Shown here: positions 16,042-24,406 of the stretch, in pieces
Layout of the letters: each line of letters starts with the position of its first letter
Position numbering within the stretch: position 1 is the stretch's first letter
NCBI GenBank assembly: GCA_016868875.1
Contig: VGFN01000006.1
Span: 1 to 27,556, forward strand
Direction of reading: 5' to 3'
DNA: 27,556 nt
DNA from: Bacteroidota bacterium
GTDB taxonomy: Bacteria > Bacteroidota > Bacteroidia > UBA7662
The notes under the pieces: generated by a model
Told to the model about the DNA's origin: nothing
Databases searched by the model: none
What the model saw: the letters and a program-made list of their open reading frames with translations, nothing else
Translations under genes and position numbers: made by a program

Positions 16042-16700
16042 GTCAGGTTGAACCCGTTCAAGTTTTTGCGGAATCTACGCCGAATCCTACCGTGATCAAA
16101 TTGATCACCAACAGGGCCTTGTTGCCTGGTCATTTGTTGGAGATAAACCGTACCAACGATCTTGGATTGAGCCCATTGGGATCCAGATTGCTGGAGTTCG
16201 AAGAAATTCTTTCGGTGATGATTTCCAATTCGTTCGTTTCCTTAACGCGACAGCCTCATGCAGAATGGTCTGATCTCACCGCGGTGTTGCGGGATTTCAT
16301 GAGCCATTACCTGCAATCCGATTTGCCTATCATGGACAAAGCCTTATGGGAAATTCATGGGGCTTCCTTGGCCATTGATGCAAGCAGTACCGTGGTGACC
16401 CGCCTTGGAAATGATGGGAATGAATCTTTGGCCAACGATCCTGTAGGGGGTAGTTTCCAGCGAAATCCACAAATTGAATCCAAAATTGAAGAAATCCTTA
16501 AGGATTATATACAACCTGCCGTAGAACAGGATGGGGGTGCGATTCAGTTTAAATCGTTCAACCCTGAGTCAGGACTTGTCAAGGTTGTGTTGCGTGGGGC
16601 ATGCAACGGTTGTCCCTCCGCATCGCTAACCCTCAAGGCCGGAATTGAAAACCTTCTGAGGCGAATGGTCCCTGAAGTGAAGGAAGTCGTTGCGGATTAA
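16038..16700 (+). CDS. Nfu-type iron-sulfur scaffold/carrier protein
   Basis: A 220-residue two-domain protein. Residues ~8-95 match the Nfu_N domain (FAESTPNPTVIKLI, then EEILSVMISNSFVSLTR), as in mitochondrial Nfu1. Residues ~145-220 form the NifU-like C-terminal domain (VEQDGGAIQF) with the cluster-binding CNGC at Cys189 and Cys192. It accepts a 4Fe-4S cluster and delivers it to target enzymes. The ATG at 16038 overlaps the accC stop; an in-frame ATG four codons earlier overlaps accC more. It ends 41 bases before the mutase gene, whose own cofactor is cobalamin rather than an Fe-S cluster. Confidence 0.92.
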   Translation: MSQVEPVQVFAESTPNPTVIKLITNRALLPGHLLEINRTNDLGLSPLGSRLLEFEEILSVMISNSFVSLTRQPHAEWSDLTAVLRDFMSHYLQSDLPIMDKALWEIHGASLAIDASSTVVTRLGNDGNESLANDPVGGSFQRNPQIESKIEEILKDYIQPAVEQDGGAIQFKSFNPESGLVKVVLRGACNGCPSASLTLKAGIENLLRRMVPEVKEVVAD

Positions 16701-16725
16701 CTTACGGGAAACCAAACGCTTACGG
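16701..16725 (+). repeat. Direct repeat CTTACGG in the nfu-mutase gap
   Basis: CTTACGG occurs at 16701-16707 and again at 16719-16725, an 18-base period, within the 41-base gap before the methylmalonyl-CoA mutase gene. It may be a tandem regulator site or chance. Confidence 0.25.
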
Positions 16726-16741
16726 CTTTTCTTCATAAGGG

Positions 16742-19700
16742 ATGAATCCAAAACTTAATGAAGATTTTTATCATCGTCTCCTCTATTCATGGGAAGCTGA
16801 TGATTTTGAGGTAAATGAAGCCCGTCAATGGGGCATGTTGTGGGACAAGGAGTGCAAGGATCAGCAATTGAAATTCAATCGATGTTACCAAAGTCGATTG
16901 GTATCTGCCTACGCAAGCACTATTGAGTCTGCAGCGAAAGCGACTTTCTTGGGGTCAGATTCTGTGGAAGTCCCTGAGACTTTGATAACCCATAGTCCCA
17001 ATGAAGGCTGGCGAATTGGGTCGTTAATTCCATGTAACCAAGGTTCGTTGTCCTCCTTGATTCAGGAGGCGTTGGATGGAGGGGTGGATGCTTTGGCCTT
17101 AGTGGGTGAACAGCCAACGATTGCTGAATTTATGACTGCCTCTGTAGGTATAGGTTGGAATTATTTATTGGCCGATTTTCGGGAATGGGACTACGATTCT
17201 TCCCTGAATTTGTGGGAGCATTGGTGCGCAAAAAGCGGTGTTGATCCATCGGTATTGGAATTGCAGGGTGAATTGTGGGGATGCAATTCCTTATTAAGTG
17301 CCTCTAGTGCTTTAGAATACCAAGTTGCCTTGCGTGACTCGGTGTACAAAGCCGCTCAATACACCGAGAGGTTTCCAAAGGCATCTCCTGTTTTGTTCAG
17401 GGAAGAAGCTTTGTTGAAGGCCGGATTGCACTCATGGGAAGCCATTGCGGTGATTTTAACCATGACGGTGGACTGGCTAGAGACCTGGGGCAAAGGTGAG
17501 CCTCATCCGCCCCTTGCGGTTGAACGTTGTCCAGGGGTTAAGTTGATGGAAGAGATTGCTTTGCAATCCGTTGTTGGCAAGGCTTTTCAGGAACTGTGTC
17601 CTACCTCCCAAACCGTTCGGCTTATGGCCAGATCAAGATCAGAGGGGGCGGAAGGGTTAGACGGTTCTCGTGAATTGTTGGGCATGTCCATGGCTGTTCT
17701 TGCTTCTGCCTTGGGCGGTGCAAACACTATTTTTCTTCAGGACCTGAATGGCGCTTTGAAAGGGATTTCCTACGACGATCAACGTCGTTTACCTCGGAAT
17801 TTACAACTTTTGTTAAGGGATGAAGCCATGTTGGCCAAGTCCACGGGGTTGGTCCGTGGTGCGGCAACGGTGATTGCCTTGGAGAAAGCCGCATGGGAGT
17901 CCATTTCCGAGGTTTTGGCTCAAATTCAAAACCATGGTGGCGCCTTTGCTTGGTTGAAGCGGCGCCTTGCTCCAACGGAATCCACAATCCTGCCCGATGA
18001 GGCATCCATCACCACGGTTCCTTGGGTCAAACAGGTTACCGTCAAAATCCAATCGACTCCCAATGCCCTTGTTCCCCACTGGGAATCCGGTACAGCACCC
18101 TATGTGCGAGGACCCTATGCGAGCATGTACACCCAAAGGCCATGGACCGTACGGCAATATGCCGGCTTCAGTACCGCATCCGATTCCAATGCCTTTTACA
18201 AACGCAATCTGGCAGCGGGCCAAAAGGGTCTCTCGGTTGCCTTCGATTTGCCGACTCATCGTGGGTACGATTCGGATCACCCACGAGCCGTAGCGGACGT
18301 TGGGAAGGCGGGCGTTGCCATTGACTCGATCGAGGATATGAAATGCTTGTTCAAGGATTTGCCCTTGGACCAATTGTCGGTAAGCATGACCATGAACGGG
18401 GCCGTTGTTCCGGTTTTGGCCTTCTTTGTAGCCGCGGCCCAAGAAAGTGGGGTAACCCCGGATAAGCTTACGGGAACGATACAGAACGATATCCTCAAGG
18501 AGTTCATGGTTCGCAACACCTACATCTATCCTCCTGAATACTCCATGCAAATTATTGCAGAGATTTTTCGGTATTGCTCCAAGAAAATGCCAAAGTTTAA
18601 TTCCATCAGTATTTCCGGCTACCATATGCACGAGGCAGGGGCTCCTGCCGAATTGGAATTGGCCTATACCCTTGCCGATGGCATGGAATATCTCCGATAC
18701 GGAATGCAGGCGGGTCTGGATATCGATGATTTTGCCCCAAGGTTATCCTTCTTTTGGGCAACAGGAATGGATTTTGTGAGTGAAATCGCCAAGCTCCGCG
18801 CTGGCAGGTTGTTGTGGTCCAGAATTACCAGGGAATTTGGGGCCAAGGATCCCAAATCCATGGCCTTGCGTACCCATTGCCAGACCTCAGGATGGAGCTT
18901 GACGCGGCAGGATCCGTACAACAATATCACCAGAACCTGTGTCGAAGCCTTGTCCGCGATCCTGGGAGGAACCCAAAGCCTGCACACCAATGCACTTGAC
19001 GAAGCCATTGCGCTCCCCACCGATTATTCCGCCAAAATCGCCAGAGATACCCAATTGTTCTTGCAACGGGATTCCGGTTTATGCCAATGGGTGGATCCTT
19101 TGGGTGGATCTTTGTTGTTGGAACAACGAACACAAGAATTGGTCCGCGGAGCCTTGATTCGAATCCAAGAAATTGAAGAATCAGGGGGGATGACTCGAGC
19201 CATGGAAAGTTCATTGCCCAAACGGCGTATCGAGGAAGCCGCTGCCATCAAACAGGCCCGTATCGATACGGCCGCGGAAATTATCGTGGGCGTGAATGCT
19301 TACCGCATGTCGGAATCGGCTACATCCCTGGAGATTCCTTTGCTCAAGGTGGATCACCAAGCGGTCTTTGCTAACCAAAAGGCCTCCTTGGAACATCTCC
19401 GCGCAACCCGCGATTCCAAACGAGTGCAGCAATGCCTGGAGGCTTTGACCGAATGTGCCCTTCGAATGAAAAAGGCTAGCGAATTGCAGGCCCAAGGCCA
19501 TGCGGTACCAAACGAAGGCTATGGTCTTATGGAATTGGCCGTGGAAGCGGCTTTGCAAAGAGCTTCCTTGGGTGAAATTTCCTCGGCTCTTGAGTTAGCG
19601 TTTGGCAGATATACCGCCAAGCCTTTTACTTTGCAAGGGGTTTATGCCCGTCAAATCATGAACGATCCTTCGTTTGAATCGGCGCGTATGGCGGTCGAGG

Positions 19701-20125
19701 CCTTTGAAAGCCAACAAGGTCGAAGGCCTCGAATCCTGGTGGCCAAACTGGGCCAAGATGGTCACGACCGTGGGGCCAAAATAATCGCTACAGGATTTGC
19801 GGATTTGGGTTTTGATGTGGACCTGGGGCCGTTGTTCCAAACCCCGGAAGAATGCGCCAAGCAAGCCGTCGAGAATGATGTCCATTGGGTGGGTGTTTCC
19901 TCCTTGGCTGCAGGACATTTGACGTTGATTCCGGCCCTTATGCAAGCCTTGCACCATCTTCAAGCCGACCATATACGGGTGGTCGTGGGTGGTGTCGTTC
20001 CACCGGAGGATTATGAATCCCTCAAGCGGGCCGGTGTCCAATCTGTGTTCGGTCCTGGGACACGTTTATCCGAGGCGGCCATTGAAATCCTGCAAGGATG
20101 GATGAACAGGCCCGATTCTCGTTAG
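16742..20125 (+). CDS. Methylmalonyl-CoA mutase, fused small (MutA-like) and large (MutB) subunits
   Basis: A 1127-residue protein. Residues ~1-415 resemble a divergent, non-catalytic MutA barrel (ASALGGANTIF, RRLPRNLQLLLRDEA, then HGGAFAWLKRRL). Residues ~450-1127 are a near-canonical MutB: RGPYASMYTQRPW, Tyr473 in RQYAGFSTA, FMVRNTYIYPP with its substrate-site Arg, and His628 in SGYHMHEAG. The C-terminal cobalamin domain has DGHDRG at 1006-1011, with His1008 as the lower cobalt ligand. The enzyme interconverts methylmalonyl-CoA and succinyl-CoA using adenosylcobalamin. In most bacteria the two subunits are separate; here one uninterrupted frame links them with only ~35 residues. It is not IcmF: there is no Walker A motif, and the B12 domain is C-terminal. 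MeaB follows. A fused product is seen; its dimer state is inference. Confidence 0.92.
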   Translation: MNPKLNEDFYHRLLYSWEADDFEVNEARQWGMLWDKECKDQQLKFNRCYQSRLVSAYASTIESAAKATFLGSDSVEVPETLITHSPNEGWRIGSLIPCNQGSLSSLIQEALDGGVDALALVGEQPTIAEFMTASVGIGWNYLLADFREWDYDSSLNLWEHWCAKSGVDPSVLELQGELWGCNSLLSASSALEYQVALRDSVYKAAQYTERFPKASPVLFREEALLKAGLHSWEAIAVILTMTVDWLETWGKGEPHPPLAVERCPGVKLMEEIALQSVVGKAFQELCPTSQTVRLMARSRSEGAEGLDGSRELLGMSMAVLASALGGANTIFLQDLNGALKGISYDDQRRLPRNLQLLLRDEAMLAKSTGLVRGAATVIALEKAAWESISEVLAQIQNHGGAFAWLKRRLAPTESTILPDEASITTVPWVKQVTVKIQSTPNALVPHWESGTAPYVRGPYASMYTQRPWTVRQYAGFSTASDSNAFYKRNLAAGQKGLSVAFDLPTHRGYDSDHPRAVADVGKAGVAIDSIEDMKCLFKDLPLDQLSVSMTMNGAVVPVLAFFVAAAQESGVTPDKLTGTIQNDILKEFMVRNTYIYPPEYSMQIIAEIFRYCSKKMPKFNSISISGYHMHEAGAPAELELAYTLADGMEYLRYGMQAGLDIDDFAPRLSFFWATGMDFVSEIAKLRAGRLLWSRITREFGAKDPKSMALRTHCQTSGWSLTRQDPYNNITRTCVEALSAILGGTQSLHTNALDEAIALPTDYSAKIARDTQLFLQRDSGLCQWVDPLGGSLLLEQRTQELVRGALIRIQEIEESGGMTRAMESSLPKRRIEEAAAIKQARIDTAAEIIVGVNAYRMSESATSLEIPLLKVDHQAVFANQKASLEHLRATRDSKRVQQCLEALTECALRMKKASELQAQGHAVPNEGYGLMELAVEAALQRASLGEISSALELAFGRYTAKPFTLQGVYARQIMNDPSFESARMAVEAFESQQGRRPRILVAKLGQDGHDRGAKIIATGFADLGFDVDLGPLFQTPEECAKQAVENDVHWVGVSSLAAGHLTLIPALMQALHHLQADHIRVVVGGVVPPEDYESLKRAGVQSVFGPGTRLSEAAIEILQGWMNRPDSR

Positions 20126-20156
20126 GGACAGGCATTCGATGAAAACGATTTAGGGC

Positions 20157-21188
20157 ATGGATACGCATCAACGGTTGGAGGCTTTGATTCGCGGGGAGCG
20201 TTTGGCCCTTGCAAGAGCCATAACATTGGTCGAAAGTCGCAAGGCAGAAGATCGCAAGGCAGCCACCGAGTTGATGATTGGGGTGGACAAACATCTGCAA
20301 AGCATTCCTCATCAGAACACAGGTAATCAGCTCCCTGCACGATGGACAATGGCCATTACGGGGCCGCCGGGTGTTGGCAAAAGCACCTTTATCGACCAAT
20401 TAGGCCGGCAATTAATCGATCGCGGTCATCGTGTAGCGGTTTTGGCCGTTGATCCATCCTCTGCTCGGAGCGGTGGCAGCATTCTCGGTGACAAAACAAG
20501 GATGCAAGTTTTGTCTACCCGCGATGAAGCCTTTATCCGTCCCTCTCCTTCCGGGGTTACCCATGGTGGTACGAACTCCGCCACCAAAGAAGCCATCGAC
20601 CTCTGCCTCGCTGCGGGTTACGATACGGTCTTGGTTGAAACCGTTGGTGTAGGTCAGAACGAAATTGCGGTTTCGGATTTGGTAGATTGGACCCTCTTGT
20701 TATTGATGGGACGCTCTGGAGATGATTTGCAGGGGATCAAAAGAGGAATTGTGGAAGCTGCAGACATGGTCCTGGTGAACAAAGCCGACGGGGAAGGGTA
20801 TGAACCTGCTTTGGAGACGCAACGATATTATCAATCCGCCTTATCCTTGTTTCCACCACATAGCTTGCCGGGATGGAAGGTTCCTTGTTTGGCCATAAGT
20901 GCCGTGCAAGAGGTGGGTTGGGATTCCTTTTGGTCTGCATTCGAGGAACTGCAAGCTTTACCAAGGTTAGCTGATTGGGTCCATCACAAAAGGACTGATC
21001 AGAGGGTATTCAACTTTTATCGTAGGCTTAATCAAGCCTTGTTGGAACATTGGTCTTCATCGCATTCCAAAAGCGCTTATGCTGATTTGGAATCTGCCCT
21101 GCGTTCAGGACAACTTAGTCCTGCCCAAGCCGTTTCGGAAAGCCTACTGGCTTGGGGCTTCGAGGATTCGGGAGAAAAAGGCCTTTAA
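20157..21188 (+). CDS. meaB: Methylmalonyl-CoA mutase-associated GTPase MeaB
   Basis: A 343-residue G3E-family P-loop GTPase. Walker A is GPPGVGKST (69-77). AVDPSSARSGGSILGDKTRM matches the switch region, VETVGVGQNE is the Walker B/switch segment, and NKADGEG the guanine-specificity loop. MeaB protects the mutase from inactivation and gates adenosylcobalamin loading. The gene starts 31 bases after the mutase stop, so the chaperone and enzyme are co-expressed, which supports a true mutase function for the fused protein. Its stop codon interlocks with that of convergent purQ at TTAA (21185-21188). Confidence 0.94.
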   Translation: MDTHQRLEALIRGERLALARAITLVESRKAEDRKAATELMIGVDKHLQSIPHQNTGNQLPARWTMAITGPPGVGKSTFIDQLGRQLIDRGHRVAVLAVDPSSARSGGSILGDKTRMQVLSTRDEAFIRPSPSGVTHGGTNSATKEAIDLCLAAGYDTVLVETVGVGQNEIAVSDLVDWTLLLLMGRSGDDLQGIKRGIVEAADMVLVNKADGEGYEPALETQRYYQSALSLFPPHSLPGWKVPCLAISAVQEVGWDSFWSAFEELQALPRLADWVHHKRTDQRVFNFYRRLNQALLEHWSSSHSKSAYADLESALRSGQLSPAQAVSESLLAWGFEDSGEKGL

Positions 21189-21874
21189 ACGGGCACGTTA
21201 CCCAATGCTTGGAGCATGGCCAAACCATCTTCAAGACTTAACAAAGGATGCACCGCCCGCTCAGGATGAGGCATCAAACCCATGACCTTGCCGTTGGTGC
21301 TGCAAATTCCTGCAATATCATCCAAGGAACCGTTAGGATTGGAGGCCCCGCCGACTTTACCATGAGGGTCGCAATAGCGAAACATAATTCGGTCCTGATC
21401 TTGAAGGGCTTTGAGACCATCATGGTCCACATGATATCGCCCTTCACCGTGGGCTATTGGGATTCTTAATGGTTTTGTAGGGTCCAAGGATGCGGACATG
21501 CCGGCTAATTGGCTGCTAGGCTTCAGGTAAACGTCCTGGGAAATAAACATTCGGGAAGTGTTACGCAACAAGGCCCCTGGCAATAGACCGGCCTCTGTCA
21601 AGATTTGGAAACCGTTGCAAATTCCAAGGACCATCCCCCCACGTTTTGCATGGGCCACAATCGCATTCATGATGGGCGCAAAGCGAGCTATAGCCCCGGA
21701 TCGCAGGTAATCTCCGTAACTGAATCCACCAGGGAGGACTACCAGGTCGCAGCCTTCGGTACTGGTTTCTTTGTGCCAGAGCATTTTGGTCGAAAATCCC
21801 AGGACTTCTTCAAAGGCCAAACGCGTGTCCATATCGCAATTGGATCCGGGAAATACGACGATACCTACGTTCAT
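21185..21874 (-). CDS. purQ: Phosphoribosylformylglycinamidine synthase, glutaminase subunit PurQ
   Basis: A 229-residue class I glutamine amidotransferase. It opens with VGIVVFPGSNCDMDT. The oxyanion segment is VLPGGFSYGDYLR, the nucleophile Cys lies in GICNGFQIL, and the His-x-Glu pair is in LMPHPERA. PurQ supplies ammonia to PurL for the fourth step of purine synthesis. A stand-alone PurQ implies a small-type PurL plus PurS elsewhere, since it is not fused to the large PurL. It follows the membrane-protein gene by 67 AT-rich bases on the same strand; TATTTTCG (minus strand, 21904-21897) is a near-match to the TAnnTTTG element, so it may have its own promoter. Confidence 0.95.
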   Translation of the reverse strand: MNVGIVVFPGSNCDMDTRLAFEEVLGFSTKMLWHKETSTEGCDLVVLPGGFSYGDYLRSGAIARFAPIMNAIVAHAKRGGMVLGICNGFQILTEAGLLPGALLRNTSRMFISQDVYLKPSSQLAGMSASLDPTKPLRIPIAHGEGRYHVDHDGLKALQDQDRIMFRYCDPHGKVGGASNPNGSLDDIAGICSTNGKVMGLMPHPERAVHPLLSLEDGLAMLQALGNVPV

Positions 21875-21941
21875 AATTTTAATTTGGATGTTAGGGCGAA
21901 AATAAGAAGATAAAAATTAAATCATTGATACTAGAGGACTC

Positions 21942-22880
21942 TTAGGGGTTCCACAAAAACAAAAATAACCAAAGTAAAAAAAAGACATCTTGAACCCAGC
22001 GGCCATCCTTCCAGTGCAGGAAACTATTTACCCACCATGCCGTCCAAGGCGCAAGTAGGGCTAGAAACGTCCACGGGTCAGCCTCAAAAAAAACAAAGAC
22101 AGGAACTAAAAAAAGGCTTAACCACAGCCACTGAAAGTTTAGCGTTCTTTGAAATTTAGATAATGCAGTAAGTCCCCAAAAATGAAGTAGAATTCCTGAG
22201 GCCGCAGAGGCCAAGACCAGGATGAGATACCATGGTATTTTATAGCTTGGTAAATTCACTAACCATAATTCAGAATGATTTGTGAAGGAATAGTGTGGCC
22301 AATCCCTATAGACAACCCATCGAAAGGCTGACCAATAATACGCCGGAAGTAGACAGGCAATGATCCAAACGAAACTGCTTCGAAGCGGATTAGTATTCCA
22401 AATCCATAGAGCCGATAGACCAAATAATATGAGAATGCTAGACAAAGGGACAAATGCCGTAGAGACACCAATTGCTAAACCCGAACCCAATAAACTTATC
22501 ATGGACTCTTTCTTCTGAAACTGTATCCATAGGCCCATGAAAACTGCAATCCATAATGAGGACCATAAGTAGTTTATGTTCAATTCATTCAAATGCAGAG
22601 AGAAATAGCAGATTGCCCATGAGGGGAACCATAAGCTATATTCGTAGTCGTTCTTTAGGTTCGAAAGTAGGCGTGAATCAATAAGGTAGGAGGTAAACGC
22701 GTTTATTCCAAAAATTCCCAAGACCATAGCCAAAGAAGGTAATTGGGCCTTGCCTTCCATGTGCCAAAATGGGGTTGGGGTCAATACATAATGACCAATC
22801 CCGAGGATTATGGTTAATATAAGGCCTGTAATTATGTAGTTCCATGGGGCCATTACACGCGCAAACCACTTGGAAATCAT
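21942..22880 (-). CDS. Polytopic inner-membrane protein, possibly DUF6427-like
   Basis: A 312-residue, tryptophan-rich hydrophobic protein with about nine membrane helices and very short loops. I do not recognise a catalytic motif. The start MISKWFARVMAPWNYII followed by a long helix and the overall size resemble the DUF6427 membrane proteins found in many Flavobacteriia, but I hold this loosely. Features visible: an NDYEYSLWFPSW segment after helix 2, a WPHYSFTNHSE loop, and a C-terminal WKDGRWVQD loop. The ATG at 22880 overlaps the upstream secreted protein's stop (ATGA, 22877-22880), so the two are probably made together. Base composition is AT-richer than neighbouring housekeeping genes. 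Confidence 0.7.
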   Translation of the reverse strand: MISKWFARVMAPWNYIITGLILTIILGIGHYVLTPTPFWHMEGKAQLPSLAMVLGIFGINAFTSYLIDSRLLSNLKNDYEYSLWFPSWAICYFSLHLNELNINYLWSSLWIAVFMGLWIQFQKKESMISLLGSGLAIGVSTAFVPLSSILILFGLSALWIWNTNPLRSSFVWIIACLLPAYYWSAFRWVVYRDWPHYSFTNHSELWLVNLPSYKIPWYLILVLASAASGILLHFWGLTALSKFQRTLNFQWLWLSLFLVPVFVFFEADPWTFLALLAPWTAWWVNSFLHWKDGRWVQDVFFLLWLFLFLWNP

Positions 22881-24376
22881 GGCTGTGTGCAATGAAAGTA
22901 AAGGAGACCACCTCTATTACCTTTTTGGGAGGGAATAAGTGAGCAGAATGGATCGATTACAAAAGATTTTGACCATTCCGGCTGTAAATTTTTAAGAAAA
23001 TCATGGGACTCGGTAGGGTAAACATTTCCGTTTGGATGAATGGTTAAGATGAAGGGAACAGTTTTGTTATTCATGCTCTGATACCCTGTTAATAGCATAG
23101 TCCCCCCAAGCTCAAAACTTTGGTTTTCGTGATATTTATTTTGTTCTGCAGTTGTAAGATTCATGGGCACGATTTGGCTCCATTTTTCAGTACCATCTGA
23201 ATGAAGATTGGATATGACGACATCATTGGAGTGAAATCGTATGATTTCTCTGTAGATGGGCATTCCCTGGCTGTATTGAATCAGGGTTTCTGAAGATTTA
23301 AAGCGTCTTCGCCATATTAACGTTGTACTAAGGTCGTTATGAAAAATAGCCTTTAAATATGATAAATCCATCAGATTCAAATTGCCCTCATTAGCTCTGA
23401 ACTCCGAGATATTCCTTTTCATTGCTGGATTGAATGGATAATATACCGACCTTAATGAATAGGATCTTTTAAGTGAATCTTGGCTAAGGGAATACGTGCT
23501 TGTTCCCACAGGCCATTGGCTTTTTGGATCCATCACAAATCCATGTACCAAGGCGAGGTTATTGGGTGATTGGGTGGTCAATACAAGGTCTTGGTCCAAT
23601 ACTTCGGGCTGGTTTAAGGGAAAAGCCTCCACTCTGTTTTGGGAGATGTCAACAGCCGCCAAGCCCCATTGTGGGTTGTTTCTTTCTTTTCGGTTTTTTT
23701 TAAACCGAAACAGAAAGTAAATTTGATTTTCGTTGTACAGTTGAAGGGGAAGGCATTTGACAAAAAACACGCCATTCAAAAAATCATCAACCTCGTTGGA
23801 CAAGGTGAATACCATGGATCTTGGTGGAAGGTCAGCGGATAACTGTCGAATTAAATTAAGTGTTATACGATTTTTAGAACAGCTTGTATGGATTAACCAA
23901 GGCCTTTTTTGATTGTTGTCCTGTGGTATTGAAAATTCAAGAAAGTCTTCCGGATCATTATTTTTTGTTTCGAACAAAAGTTTCGGTTCGTTTGGCTTAA
24001 TGCTGTCTTTTGGAATTGACGCAATAAACAAGCCATGATCCCCATTGGAAGCATTAAATAAATCAAAAATCAATTGGGTGCCCGTATCTGTGTCCAAAAC
24101 CTCGTGAATTCTACTTTGCTCATAGAACTTGGGAAGGTTCAGCGACTGTTTAACTTGCATCCGAAGGTTTCTATTTTCAATTTTCGATTTTCCTTTGGCA
24201 TGGACAAGAAACCAAACGTTGCCTTTACCTTGACCCAAAATAGTCCAATTTTTGGTCTCGCGATAGTTATTTGGTAAACTTTGCCAAGCCGTTTGAACAA
24301 CTTGAGATTTCACGAGGCTAAAGTGTGGCCATAAGGCCAAAAGCAAATAGAGAATTTGAATTTTGGAGATTGACAT
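22877..24376 (-). CDS. Unrecognised secreted protein
   Basis: A 499-residue protein that I do not recognise. The N-terminus (KIQILYLLLALWPHFSLVKSQ) is a clear Sec signal peptide ending near residue 24. The mature part is hydrophilic with repeated short beta-like stretches (GNVWFLVHAKGK, PWLIHTSC, TLIWRRRF, PFILTIHPNGNVY), which could be a beta-propeller-like or other all-beta fold; no catalytic motif is evident. About five cysteines occur in the mature part. The start is the ATG at 24376, just before the signal peptide; an in-frame ATG at 24451 would overlap pcrB. It is the first gene of a unit with the membrane protein and purQ. Hand counts of sample lines give ~38% GC here against ~55% in the mutase gene. 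Confidence 0.7.
   Translation of the reverse strand: MSISKIQILYLLLALWPHFSLVKSQVVQTAWQSLPNNYRETKNWTILGQGKGNVWFLVHAKGKSKIENRNLRMQVKQSLNLPKFYEQSRIHEVLDTDTGTQLIFDLFNASNGDHGLFIASIPKDSIKPNEPKLLFETKNNDPEDFLEFSIPQDNNQKRPWLIHTSCSKNRITLNLIRQLSADLPPRSMVFTLSNEVDDFLNGVFFVKCLPLQLYNENQIYFLFRFKKNRKERNNPQWGLAAVDISQNRVEAFPLNQPEVLDQDLVLTTQSPNNLALVHGFVMDPKSQWPVGTSTYSLSQDSLKRSYSLRSVYYPFNPAMKRNISEFRANEGNLNLMDLSYLKAIFHNDLSTTLIWRRRFKSSETLIQYSQGMPIYREIIRFHSNDVVISNLHSDGTEKWSQIVPMNLTTAEQNKYHENQSFELGGTMLLTGYQSMNNKTVPFILTIHPNGNVYPTESHDFLKNLQPEWSKSFVIDPFCSLIPSQKGNRGGLLYFHCTQP
23688..23710. repeat. 9-bp inverted repeat with A8 tract inside the secreted-protein gene
   Basis: TTTCGGTTT (23688-23696) and AAACCGAAA (23702-23710) are inverted copies separated by five bases. 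On the coding (minus) strand the loop side is a run of eight A, read as Lys-Lys-Asn. It lies within an intact reading frame. Confidence 0.5.
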
Positions 24377-24406
24377 TAAGGTCCGCAAAATGTTCAGCAC
24401 TAAAGG

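Noticed and set aside
16701..16741. Cobalamin riboswitch before the mutase
   Set aside because: The gap is 41 bases, far too short for the element, and no B12-box-like sequence is present.
17813..18631. Long minus-strand open frame (272 codons) inside the mutase gene
   Set aside because: It lies fully antisense to the strongly conserved MutA/MutB coding frame; its translation shows no recognisable domain or helix pattern and it has no start context.
16742..20125. Idea that the long mutase is IcmF (isobutyryl-CoA mutase fused)
   Set aside because: IcmF has an N-terminal B12 domain and an internal GTPase. Here there is no Walker A in the N-terminal half, and the cobalamin motif is at the C-terminus with MutB-type flanks.
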